Below are positions 50,736-62,217 of a stretch of 64,000 bases of DNA, piece after piece. The notes beneath the pieces were generated by a model, which was not told where the DNA came from, did no database searches, and saw only the letters and a program-made list of their open reading frames with translations. Position 1 is the first letter of the stretch, and each line of letters opens with the position of its first letter. A program made the position numbers and the translations under genes. Source of the DNA: Klebsormidium nitens (Eukaryota > Streptophyta > Klebsormidiophyceae > Klebsormidiales > Klebsormidiaceae); assembly GCA_000708835.1 (NCBI GenBank), contig DF237181.1:1-64000 (forward strand), given 5' to 3'.

Positions 50736-53515
50736 TTAAGAGAAGAAACAAGTTCCAGGACAGAACAAAAGATTGACAAAGTTGTGAGGAACTGGCGAAA
50801 ATGGGTGCGCAGCCCTCACGTTCTCGTCTCCGCTTTCGACCGTCTCTTGCGGTTCTTTTTGACACAAGTCGCAGAAGAACACCTCCAGCTTCCTCACAGT
50901 GCTCTTGGTTAAATTCACGCACTTTAGGTGGTACCTGCGCAGCAAAAGGACGAAAATGAAGGCAAGGGTAGAACACGAGTATCTGCAGGAGCCCAGCAAA
51001 ATCATAGCCAATTCTGGAAACCTTGTTCTGAATAGCGGAGGCTCCGTGGCATAGTGAGTGGAACCGTTTGAAAAAGGAGGATGGTGAAATTATGCCATTC
51101 TGGCTGCCTGGTGCAGCGTCGTTGTCGGACCAGTGGTGGACATAAGAGACCGAAGGCCCTCGAAAAATCTAAGATCGGCTTCAAGTCACCGAAGGGCCCT
51201 TTCAAACGGACTGCGGCGCGAAGGACCTCGCAGCTCCATTCTCAGGAACGGAGGTGATGCGACACACAAGCATACCGCGGCACTTGGACAAAATTTTTGG
51301 CGAGAAGTAGGCAGGCAGACGGGGTGACAGAACCCGTGGAAGGAGGACGGGGACTCGAATCGAGCTCCCAGTACCCCCTTCAGTCTAGGGCCCCCTGCGC
51401 GCGCGGCAGGTGACGCTTTTGAGTCCGCCGATCGAAGCTCGACCGGACTCCGGGCCCGGACTCGTGGGTGTTCAACCATCGGTACACTAGCATGTAGCGA
51501 AAGCTGCGGAACTACGGCCGGACACAATGTCGTCAACCTTTGCGCGCGCAGGGGGTCCTAGACTGAAGGGGGTACTGGGAGCTCGATTCGAGTCCCCGTT
51601 CTCCTTCCACGCGTTCTGACACCTACGGACAGCGTCCCCTCAGGATGTGGCAGGCTCTTGACCCCGAATGAAGCCTCCAAGATCCTGCTCCTCGGAAAAT
51701 ACTCAAGGCTCAGAGGAAGCTTCCACTATCTGCTCCTTAGAATTTACGTAACGACTTTGAAGCATTCTGCTTGCGAGTCTTGATCCCCCCGACGCAAGTG
51801 ACAGCAGACGATTTCTGCGGTTCCGCGAGCAGCCTCACCAGTCGCGGCACTTCTCGCACTGGACCATGGGGTCGTCCGGGTTGTAGGGCATCTCGCAGAG
51901 ACAGTACCTGCAAATCCCGGTAACACTTGGTCATTCATACAGAATCAGACCGTGTCTTAGCGGTCTGCGCGCGAAGGCTTCCTTGAGTGAACCCCTCATC
52001 TTCGCTGCTCACTTCCCTCATCGACAGAGGCACCACAACGGAAACTTTGTGAGCGGGTTCCATCTCGGGCTGACAACGAGTCTGACGCCACAGAAAGGCA
52101 CCTGCTGAGACCAGATCAAACAGAAGAAGGTTTGAAGAGAAGCAGGGGCGGCACTGCTTGCCGTGTTCCTGCATATAACGAATTCCATGGCTTCGAACTA
52201 CTTTGACCGCCTGCAAAAGAACAACGGAAGAAGTTGAAAAACAGGGAGCCCGCGAAGCTTTGCTCACACTGCTACTTTATCCGGCACGAAGGCCCCTGTC
52301 TGGGCCTTGTACTCGAAGCGGCAGTAGAAGTCGTTTTCCCCGAGGTCCTCCATTTGGATGTACTTCTTGAAGCTGTGCACGCGGCACTTGCCCATGATGG
52401 CCTCCGCCCACACCTCGTCGTAGTGGTCCGACAGAAACAGCTCCGCCTTCCCGTGAAACTGCACAGACAGAGCGAATAATATGGTGCGAGGGGTTAGGAA
52501 AGGTTCGCATGTAGGATGAGACGTGCTTCTTGTACAAGGAGTGATGATGATAGTTTGTAGATAAGTGCGCAGAAACGGCGAAGCCAAGATTGGCAGGTTG
52601 TTTACGAGAGGCGTTTCCTGCTCGCAAAGCAAGCGAGTTCACGCTACGTCCTGGGAGACATTTGATGTACTCAAGGCACTTGGCAGAAGGGGAAAATGTG
52701 CAGAAGAGGTGAAAGGCAGTGACTCAAAACTAGGACTGCTGCACGCCAAGACAGAAACCGTGAAGCCGATTGGAAAAGGCCCACTGCTCTCATGCTAGAA
52801 ACTCACAGCTCGTCGCCCTCCCTTTGCTTCGCTCGGCCTATAATACCACCGCGCCTTGATTTTCTCCTGCTTTTTCCCCTCGCCTGCCACAAATAACTTT
52901 TCTACCTTGCCGATGTATGGCAGCTCTCCCGCGTCGGGACGCATGATCACGCAATCCCCCACTGCATGGAGAAAGAGAAAGAGACTCATTAGAGCTTGCC
53001 CTGAAAGGAGGGTCGTTCGATCCTAAAACGGATTCTCTGTTAGAAGCATCTTAACAATTAGTTTGCCTGCCGCCAAGCCCAAGTTTCAAAGTTAAGCAGT
53101 ATCTTTCAATCAGTAGGAGCAGGTGAGCAGTCAGAGATGCAACACTGATAGTTTGAATGAGTTCAAGTAACGCAAGGCCGCTTTAGAAGAGGCCTGTTCC
53201 TGACTGCGTTTGCTGTGATGAGACCTGCTGTCCGCTACTAACTGAGCGCCAGAAGAGAATCGCAGCTGCGCCAGCGAAGTCTCGAGTCAAATGAGACGAG
53301 GAGTGTCAACCCACTGAATGACTAAAAGAAGGTCAAAGTTGTTAACTTCACCACCTGGGGTTCCAAGCTGCCGTATACCGATGAATCAGGTTACGTTCTG
53401 TGTGCATCATGGGATCCAGCCAGACTTTACCTTTCACAGTTGTGTCCTCCCCCTCCTGCCCGTTGATGTGGTACTCAGGGATGTCCTTGAACTCCTTCTG
53501 CTTCTTGCCCCCCAT
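50736..53515 (-). CDS. BAH-PHD chromatin reader, EBS/SHL type
   Basis: Minus-strand exons 53515-53431, 52961-52807, 52458-52268, 51907-51839 and 50934-50736 join in phase to give 232 residues, the length of plant EBS and SHL. The BAH domain covers about 30-145 ([51 protein letters not shown]). The PHD finger follows directly with the C4HC3 set CLCE, CEKCRDW, HLKC and CDLC. Plant relatives bind H3K27me3 through BAH and H3K4me3 through PHD to repress or tune developmental genes. The last exon may instead splice at 50820 (AAC|GTGAGG) to an unseen exon; reading through gives the expected length, so that is preferred. A 291-bp inverted-repeat element sits in the last intron. Confidence 0.9.
51328..51618. 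mobile_element. MITE with about 77-bp arms in the BAH-PHD last intron
   Basis: Left arm 51328-51404 and right arm 51542-51618 are inverted copies with few mismatches, starting CAGAACSCGTGGAAGGAG and running through GGACTCGAATCGAGCTCCC. The 137-base centre has no coding potential. The transcript could fold into a long hairpin. Confidence 0.85.
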
Positions 53516-56324
53516 GGCCTTCCTATCTAACCGCCTTGGCGGACTGACTTCGGCGTCCCTTTACAGCTGCAAATGTAGGGCACAGCTGAACGCCTCTGAT
53601 TTAGCATGGAGAAGGACACCTGCAATCACATACTTGGATCAATTCTCTGCGGAGTTCCGGGTGGAGACCGACCAACGTAGAGGCTTGGTATCTTGACAAC
53701 CACCAACAGTGGAGGAGGGTTTTGAAACTCATGACACTTTGGTACTTTGCTACTTCTTCCTCCCAAACCAAGATGCTCAGTCCTCAGCGCTCCTTCAGAG
53801 AGCAGCAAAAGACTTAGCATTGGGTGGGAAAGGTGGAAAGAGCAAACAATTGCATCCAGTCTTCCACCTCTCAACAACTTTTAAAAGTGTCCACAAGAAA
53901 GCTTCAAATTGACGAAGGGGACATCTTACCACTGTCTTTCAGAGGGTGAAGTTCCCCTCCCCAGTCACCGCTGCAAGAGGGGAATCAGGCCCCGCTTCAG
54001 TGCAGCTCCCACCGTTGTCTCTGAAGAGGAAGAAGCAATGGAGATTAATTAACAAGAAAAAGAACCGATTGTGCAAGGGTGATGAAACAGCAAGGGCAGA
54101 GAAAGCATCCCGACACTTTGCATCCTCACCACATTCTATGGAACTTCTGAAGATGGTAGCGCTCTTATCAACATGTCATGGTGCAGAAATGTTCCCCTAT
54201 GCTGCAACATCTAACACAGGTTCCCGTGCAATAGGAATGTTGTTCAGAGCAAGCTTGACCCTGAGGTTTGGTTGTGTGCAATTGAATGTGTCCCTTAATG
54301 ATCTCACATAGAAGACAATGCCCCTTCTTGCAGTCCTCAATTTGTCATGACTTCAGAAGAATCATCTCTGCAAGCTGCAATGCCCAGCTCACAGGAAGGA
54401 GAAATCAAACGATCGCAAAACCTCGGTGGACAACCATGGCTGCGTCACGAACTCAATAGAGAAGCTTTTCTGGCCAAAGAGTCTCAAGCGAAGGGCACCT
54501 CCTGCTCTTAGACCCATAGGCCGCAATGCTGCTATGTAGCATTGTAGGTAATCATGGACAACACATTCAACTTGAACAGTGTCTGCAGCAATGTTCGTGG
54601 CGAAACTAATTATTTTCGCCAATGTGATTTTCGCCAGATTTTTGCCATTTAGTGTCTGGGAAGGGAATTTCGCCGGCCTGGCGAAAATGGTCAGGCCGTC
54701 AGCCAATTCTAACATGCTCGGGTGCTCCCACCCGCCTTGACGAATGTTAACCCTGCTCAGAACCTCGTACTTTACCTTTGCCTGCACATTTTCAGTTGAC
54801 TCTCCAGAGACAACCAAAAACCTTGGTCGGTACAAGAAAATTTGGTGCCGGGACACTCTACCGGCCGCAACTGCCGCTGGGATTTTCGCCATTAGTGTCA
54901 TTTTCGCCAATTAGTGTCTGGGAGCTCCTATTTAGTGTATTCCCAGATTTATTTTCGCCACGATCACTGGTCTGCAGCAGTGCCACTGCAGGAGCTCAGC
55001 AGCGTGACTCGCACCATTCATGGCCCTGCGTGCATGTACATGATTGTACGGTGAGCTCAGCCTGCCGCCAAATATTCTCATTTCTGCGAACTAGGCCGAA
55101 CTGCAGAAAGTCGGTCTGTGCGTATCGAAGCGAATCAGGATACCATCTAACTAGAGACTAGAAACACGGTGTCTCTACTATCTAGACTCCAACAAACTAT
55201 GTAAGCTCGAGCCGGGTTGGCTCAGCCTAGCTGCAACCTCGAATCTAGACGTACTACTGCCAGTAGCTTGAGTCCCCTTCTTCCGAATCCCTTAGTAAAC
55301 TCAAAAGGCGCAATTGTATCCAGATTGCTTTCGAAGATGAGAAGATAAATCATAATGCTCCTGGGACTTCACTCGTTCAATTGTGTAGCGTATACATATT
55401 GACTGGATTCTCAAGTAGGTACCTTCAAACTGGTAGGACACATGGTACTAATGATAAAAGAAGGGGACCAATAAACATGCTACTGTTACCAGCCTCTATC
55501 ATGACGTATACCTTGAGCTCGATCAATGACGGGATGTATCATCATATCTGCTCAATCCAACAATCGGCGCACAATTTCAATAGAGATCTGAACGTGCACG
55601 TGTACAGGGGGAAATGACAGCCTAGCATCAATCAATGCAATTTTTATGTCCTTTTGAAAATTTGAGTCCAGCCAATAAGGAAATGCAGAGCAGCCCCAGA
55701 TAAGCTTGCCCCTTACCCCCTTCTTATCACTCTACGCTACCAAAAAAATCGGATAAAGTTTCATAGTAACCTTCACAACGTCTAGAGCTACTCGTCATTG
55801 CAGTTTGACACGAAATCGTCTGACCAACGGTCACTCCACTTACGAGTGCATCCATCGTCGATCCTTCTATGGTACACTACAGCCCTTTGGCGGGCAATAG
55901 TAAGCCACCCTTTAGGGCGGCAAACCAGCAGTTACGAGTTTGACACTTGAATCCTTGCAAAGCGCTTATGCTTGGCTACTAACCTCAGCCTCCAAATCGC
56001 GAGTATCCCTTTAGAAAGGATAAGCATTTGGACGCTAGTAGATACGTGCGTGTAGAGATAGTAGAGCCGCCCCTGGTGCTTGCACTAAGCATTGCGATGA
56101 ACGAAACCCAAGCAAAACCTAACCTACTCGGCTATGCCCCAAGGGGAGCGGCGATAAGTCTACCCGCCGAACGTAAACTAGAAGCACTGCTTTCACAGAA
56201 CATACACGAAAAGCTGTTCAGCCCAATCCGAAATTGTCGACCCCCACGGTCGAACCTCCCACACACTCCCACCGACCCCGTAAATATAATACACAGTAGA
56301 CACTGAAAAGGTTAGTCCGCAGTC
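53516..56324. other. Intergenic region between BAH-PHD and IDD genes
   Basis: This holds the 5' region of the BAH-PHD gene and the 3' flank of the IDD gene, both on the minus strand, plus an inverted-repeat element at 54596-54962. No gene is visible in the rest. Confidence 0.5.
54596..54962. mobile_element. TGGCGAAAAT-repeat MITE-like element, 367 bp
   Basis: The ends CGTGGCGAAAC and TTTTCGCCACG are inverted copies. Inside are repeated, alternating TTTTCGCCA blocks and TTAGTGTCTGGGA blocks in both orientations. The architecture is subterminal-repeat-rich, as in non-autonomous DNA transposons. No coding frame is supported. Confidence 0.75.
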
Positions 56325-59300
56325 CTAACTAGGTGGGTGCTCATTGTCGCGCCCCAAAGAATCTCCAACCAAGGATGCTTGCGTCAGCGAATCCTGCTCA
56401 CGGTACAGCCCTCCCATCACGTGCGAGTGCTGCTGCAGGTCGGCCTGCGTGCGCTGCGAGGCCACCATGCTCGCAACGGACTGGTGCGAATGCAGCTGCA
56501 ACGACAGAAAGTCAACCGAATGAGCGGATTGAGCGGAACAGCCGTCAGACAGGATGGCGAACACAAGTTGCCGTGACATCGACAAACATCTCATCACCAA
56601 GTAAGTGGGGAGCGCATGCAAAACGGGAATGGAAAAGAAAGCCCACGACGAGAAGCTGCTGTGTGTTTCAACCGGAACCTTTTCCAAGGGGAGATGAGGG
56701 AAGTTCGACGTTGGGTTCGGAGGTTGCGTGGGTGGATCTGGCGACCAGTTGCGAGCTGTTGGAGGAGTGTGGAAAGCAGACGGCCCAGCCAGGAGCAGGC
56801 AGAAAGCGGAAACGCCTTGAATCTAGCCGGAGACAAGAGCCAAAGTAAAACGTTTTCTTGCACTCCGATAGGAGAGTATCCCCCAGATCCACTTCAAAGC
56901 GACGAATTGGCCACAACAATCCGCCAATTAGACTCGATTCAAAACACAGAATCACAACGTTCAATCACCTGCTCCGTAGCCAGCGCCTCCTGCCGGCCTC
57001 GCTCCGCGTGCATCGCTCCCTCCTCCACGCTCTGCAGCATCGTCAGCTGGTTTCCGACGCTGTTCAACGCCCCCCCCACATCGAGGACCCCCCCCATGCC
57101 CGCCGCAGCGAGCTCACTCAAATGCTGGCGTGACAGGCTCCGCAGCAACTGCTCACCCTCGCGGGGGGAGAGGTTCGCCCGGTTCATATCAAGCTGCCCC
57201 CCACCCATCGACCCCCCCAGAATGGATGAGCCCACCACTTGAGCTGCCATTCCCCCCTGCGGCACACTTCCGAGCCCCGTCAGCCCCGTCTGGGGCGTCA
57301 CCGTCGCAAAAAACTGCCCCGCACTCGGAGTGCCAAACGCCTGGGGGTCCACGAAGCCCTCGGGAAGCACGTTCGGACTCCCCCCCTCGACAAGCACAAC
57401 GCTCGGTGGAGCCAGGACTGGCGCTGTCCCCCCGTGCTGGTGCTGCTCCGTGGCCTGCGCCAGCGCAAGCGCGTGCTGCTGCTTCTGCGCCTCCTGCTCG
57501 ATCAGCTCGTTCAGCTTCTGGGTGCTCCCCCGCGCGGCGGCGCTGATCGCTTCTTGCATCATGTCCGCCTTCTTCCCCTCGTCCGCGGCCCCCCCCTGCG
57601 CAGTCGTGTTCGCGCTTCCTGACGGGAGCGCAGCCAAAAGTGACCGGGGCGACGTGGCAGGCTGCTGGAGCCCCGGAAGCAGTTCGGCCCCCGGAGGAGG
57701 GTGGAGTGCGGCCATCGAGGGCAGGCCCGGGCTCAGCCGCTGCAGTGGGGGCACCGCCGAGAGGCCCATTTGCTGCGACACAGCCTGCAGGTTCAAGAGG
57801 CCCTGTTGCGCCGCCAGCTGCTGCTCCGCCTCCTGCGCATGCGTCAGCATCTCCTGCTGCGTTGCCACCATCTGCTGGGAGGGCGGCGGCAGCCCCACGG
57901 GAACCCCCCCAGGAACGGCCACCTGCGAGGGGGGGGCGTCCAGGCTAATGTGGAGGCTCTGCTGGAGGTCGACTTGGCCCCCCATTTGCAGGCCCTGTTG
58001 TTGGGCCTGTTGCGCAGCCGCCAGCTGGATGCCGGCCTGGTGGATGGCCATTTGGAGGCCTTGTTGCTGGGCTTGTTGAACGGCCATCTGGTGCTGCATG
58101 GACTGCTGGGCCTGCGCCTGCGCCTGAGCTTGCTGGGCTGCTTGCTGGGCCTTCTGCTGCTCGTCGACGTGCATCTAGAAGGAGGAGCATAGCACACATT
58201 CAAAAGCTTGCAATGGTTTGTATCGAGGTATGAAAAGGGACGAACCACGTTGCGCTAGATACAGCAGGTGTCGAAACAGGCATTTGCAACGCTTGATTTT
58301 GAGCAGTGTCATCAACCAAAATATCGTGACTAGGACGCGGAATGCCGGAGTGCGGGTGCAACAATCTGTGTACAAAGCAAATATAGGGGTTAGCTCGTGT
58401 TTGCTTGAAGAACTTGAAGTTTGGGTGACTTGCGAAAAGGTTGGGTTCAGTTGATGGGGTGCAATGAAGAATGGGCGCAAAGATGGAAATGCACAAGCCA
58501 TACTACGCCCCAGAATGCATACCCAGGCGTGCAACACGGTCAATTTCTTCATCTGAAGCAACGCAACTTCAGTTGAAGCACTGGTAAACATACAACTGAG
58601 CCAAGGGTTCTCTCACCTTAGCCCACAGCACATCCTCCTGGTTGGTCTCCACCACCTGTCCGCCCCCGACCAGCATAGGGCTCCCCTCTCCCCCTGGCCG
58701 CTGTGCATCCAAGAGCATCGCCTGATCACCACCGCCGACCTGGGCTGCCGCGACCAAAAGTTGCCCCCCCTGGCTCTGCTGTTCCATCATTCCCATCCCC
58801 GCCACCTCACCCCCATGAAGAGCAACTGCCGACATTTGCACCACTGGCGCCCCCGGGCTGGTCCCCATTAGTGGCGCTCCCGGATGTACGACGGGGGGCT
58901 GCTCCAGCACTGTGTAAGCTCCCCCCTCGGGAGGAGCAACCTGCTCCCTGGGTGAATGATCTGTAGGTAAGGACTCCCCAGGTGCAGGGTTGACTTCGAT
59001 CGTGACCTGGTGGCCCGCATTGGCTGCTGCTACGGCCGCAGCCGCAGCAGCGGCCGACGGGAGCGCTGCCTGCGGATCCCCACCTAGCACGCTGACCAAG
59101 CCACTCCCGCCGTCCCCACCTTGCTGCTCTGGCCGCGGCGACACTGGTAACGGTTGCAGCAGGGGGGAAGCTGCACGTCCGGCAGTCTGAGGGGCAACCA
59201 GCATTGTCTGCTGTCCCTGGCTGAAGGTCTCCGCATATCTCAGGGAGAGCGGTGAGGTTGCCCCCTCTGAGCTCTGGCCCATCTCCCCAAGACCGTTACC

Positions 59301-62217
59301 GTTTGCCCCTATCTCAAGCTTGACCCCGCCCACTCTGCCAGGGATCGCGAGCGGCTGCAGGGGCTGGCTCTGGTGGACCGCAGTGGCCGGTGGTCTCGAG
59401 CCCAGCCACAAGTTCAGCGCAGGCGGCAGCGGCGCAGAGGCGGCAGGAGGGGGTGTCCCAAGCGACCTCTGGCCCCACATTGGCCCTGAGAGGGGCAGCA
59501 GTTGAAGCGGCTCGCGGTTCAGCCCCCTGCGAGCGGCCAGATTGATGTCCGCCATTAGCCCCGGCTGTCCGGATCCGGACACCCTAGCAGGAACGCTGAT
59601 GAGCAGGGGGGTGCCGTCATGGCTCTGACCGATGTGCGCCACCGTCGCAGGGGTGGATCGAGCAGTGAAGACGGGAGCTGGAGGGGGGAGCCGGCGCGGG
59701 AGAATCGGGCGGTGGCCAAAGTTGCTGAAGCTGCTGGGGGGGAGCTGGAAGTTGGAGAAGGAGTGGGTGGATGGACCTGAGCCAAAGGCCGAGAGCTGGG
59801 GATGGCCGGGGGGTTGGAGTCTGTCGGAGACATGCTTGCAGCAGGCGCGGTGCGTTGCGAACGTCTCGCGCCTGCAAGGGGGTGCAAGGAAGGCGTCAGC
59901 TGATAGTTGTTTGACCAAAGCTTTGTACCACAGAGCAACTTCCTGGTTGTGAAGCACTGACTTACCATGGACAATGACTAAAAGAATTGGACTTTTCTGA
60001 CACCGAGAGGATTCGCTGAGGATGCCGAAATCCCACTAGCACTTCTCTGAGTTCCGAACAGCTATTGCTGCCAACTACTGAGGCGTTCGCTCCATCAATA
60101 CCGAACGTACCTGCAAATACGACCATCTGCAACGAGGAGATTGCAGAACATGAACGTGAATGCATAACTCCTAGCAGTTGTGCCAAAGCTTTCCAAGATG
60201 TTCGTTCAAGGCGCTCATCGCGAGAGCAGATTCTGCCCTCACCTTGTGAACACACTCCCACAGTCGCATGTGTACTGCTTCGGCCCGCACGTCTTGGTGT
60301 GCGCCTTCCAGTCTGCCTCCACCGCGTACTTCTTCCCACATTTGTCGCACTTCCACCTCTTTTCCCCATGCTTCCGGCTGTAGTGCTTCTTGATCCCGGT
60401 GAGATCACCCAGCGCACGCCGCGGATCGTGGTGCACGCATGTTGGCTCAGGGCACACGTACACCCGCTTGCCAGATGAGTTGGAGGGGGGACGGGCGCGA
60501 AGCTTCCAAGGGACATTGTGGCCCCTCCGGTGAAGCTGCAGGTTCTGATCGCGCTGGAAGCCCTTGTTGCAGATCTCGCACACAAAGCGGTTGGTGGCGA
60601 GCAGTGTCCTTGGGGAGAGGGCGATCACTTCCGCATTCGGATCTGGACGGAAAAGTGATAAGTAGAAATAAGCGACGAGCTGGTTGGTGAAACTGGTAGC
60701 TTTCCAATGTGAAAAGATGAGGAACACGTGGGGTGGCCAAACATGCTTTGCTTGTTGGAAGCACCGGACCCTGCTTTGATATTGTTGCGGCTTTCGAATT
60801 AAGCACCAAAGAGGATCAGCTGGGAGACGCAGACTGCATGAGAGCCAAGCAGAGGGGTGTGGACACATCCAGTTCAATAACAAAGCACAGATGATCTCTT
60901 TCCCCTTGACCAGCACTTAGTGCCCGCTTAGCATGACAGCTTGCCCAGTGATGGGGGGACACGCATCTTCTGCAGTGTCAATTTGCAAAGAGAATGTAGA
61001 AGACTTTCTGAGGTGAATGATACGCAAGATGGTGGACAGATGCACGTCTGGTTTGTCTCAAAGCAAACACAGCAAGCAATCACGTTGACAGATTAACATG
61101 AAGATAACGCGCTCCTGTACTGAAGCAGACTGCAAGAGAGGTCTGATGCAACAGAAAACATTGTAGGCTTTTGCAAATTATGGCAATCTGCATTGAGGGG
61201 TTGGCTGTTTGTTGCAAGCCAAGCCTTACAAGGAAATGGTGAGCATATAACCCACAGTTGCGCACCCTTACAAAAGCCCCACTTCAAAACTTCTGCCACC
61301 AACTGATTCTGCCACCAACTGAGTCTTTTGCAGCTTCGAAATGTACGTTGAAGCTTTGAACGCACACCCTCGATGTAAGTTAAGAGCAAAGGCCACACAC
61401 CGCTTGTCAGATCCATCTGCATTGGACTCTGCTCTTAGAAGGAGCGCATGTGCCAGTATATCAAGCCGATAATTTTCATGCTTTTCTTCAGGCGCAAGAA
61501 AAACGTATGCAGGACGAGCTGTCAAGAAATGTCTCATGCATAAAGGTTTTACCAAAAGCATTCCTTTCATTCTAGACGAGTTGAACATACGTTTGAACTG
61601 TGTGTTTGTTTGATGCCAAAAGCGCTACGCTGTGTGAACAAAACACGATCTACTGTCTTCAGAATCGCTGCTTTTATGTCTTTAGTTTCAGAGAACAGCT
61701 TACCTGGAGTACCGGGCAAGCTCCGCTTCCTCTTAATCCCCCCTTGGGACGAGCGACTGAAATTTGACCCAGTAGAGATCGATGACGCTATGCTCTTAGC
61801 CCGCATGACACTCGGCTTTCCTGCATTCTTCCCAAGGGTAGGGCCTTGCGCCGATTCTCCGGAGTCCCTTTCACTGTCAGGTGATTGAGGTTCTTGAGGG
61901 AGAGGAGCTCCAGAGTAATATTCCCACTTCGCTCCAAGGGATGGTATTTTGACTGGCGCCAAGCGGGGCAAAGCATCATCCAGCTTTTCGGCTCCGTCCC
62001 CCCGGTTCTGCTTCAGAAGCACATCTGCGTGGACCTCATTCGGTGTGTCAACCTTTTTCAGAGACAACCTGCTCTTCTCTTCCAATGTATGGCCAGGTGC
62101 ATTCAGCTTTTTCCCCCTGCCACCGTCGGATTGACGCCTCTGTGCTTCAGTGTGAGCATTCTCCTTCCGAATATCTGTGAGCCCAGCAGCTGCTTGAGGC
62201 TCATTGGTGGAAAACAT
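56325..62217 (-). CDS. INDETERMINATE-domain (IDD) C2H2 zinc-finger transcription factor
   Basis: Five minus-strand exons (62217-61704, 60642-60243, 59871-58617, 58174-56969, 56495-56325) join in phase to give about 1181 residues. A Ser/Lys-rich N-terminus leads to KRKRSLPGTPDPNAEVIALS (~160-180), the nuclear signal and opening of the ID domain. Four fingers follow: FVCEICNKGFQRDQNLQLH (C2H2), YVCPEPTCVHHDPRRALGDL (C2H2), WKCDKCGKKYAVEADWKAH (C2HC) and YTCDCGSVFTRRETFATH (C2HC), ending near 325. The rest is low complexity: Pro/Gly/Ala-rich to ~723, then a Gln-rich region starting KAQQAAQQAQAQAQAQQ and Gln/Leu-rich helices, ending NEHPPS. IDD factors bind TTTGTC-type DNA and often partner GRAS proteins. 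Land-plant members are usually 400-600 residues, so this one is about twice as long. Confidence 0.93.

Noticed and set aside
51340-51380. ACTCGAATCGAG segment resembling a tRNA T-loop
   Set aside because: It is part of the long inverted repeat of the MITE and has no tRNA fold.
57130-58192. Long plus-strand frames opposite the IDD Gln-rich exon
   Set aside because: They are mirror frames of a GC-rich CAG/CTG coding region; their Cys/Leu-rich composition follows from that strand.
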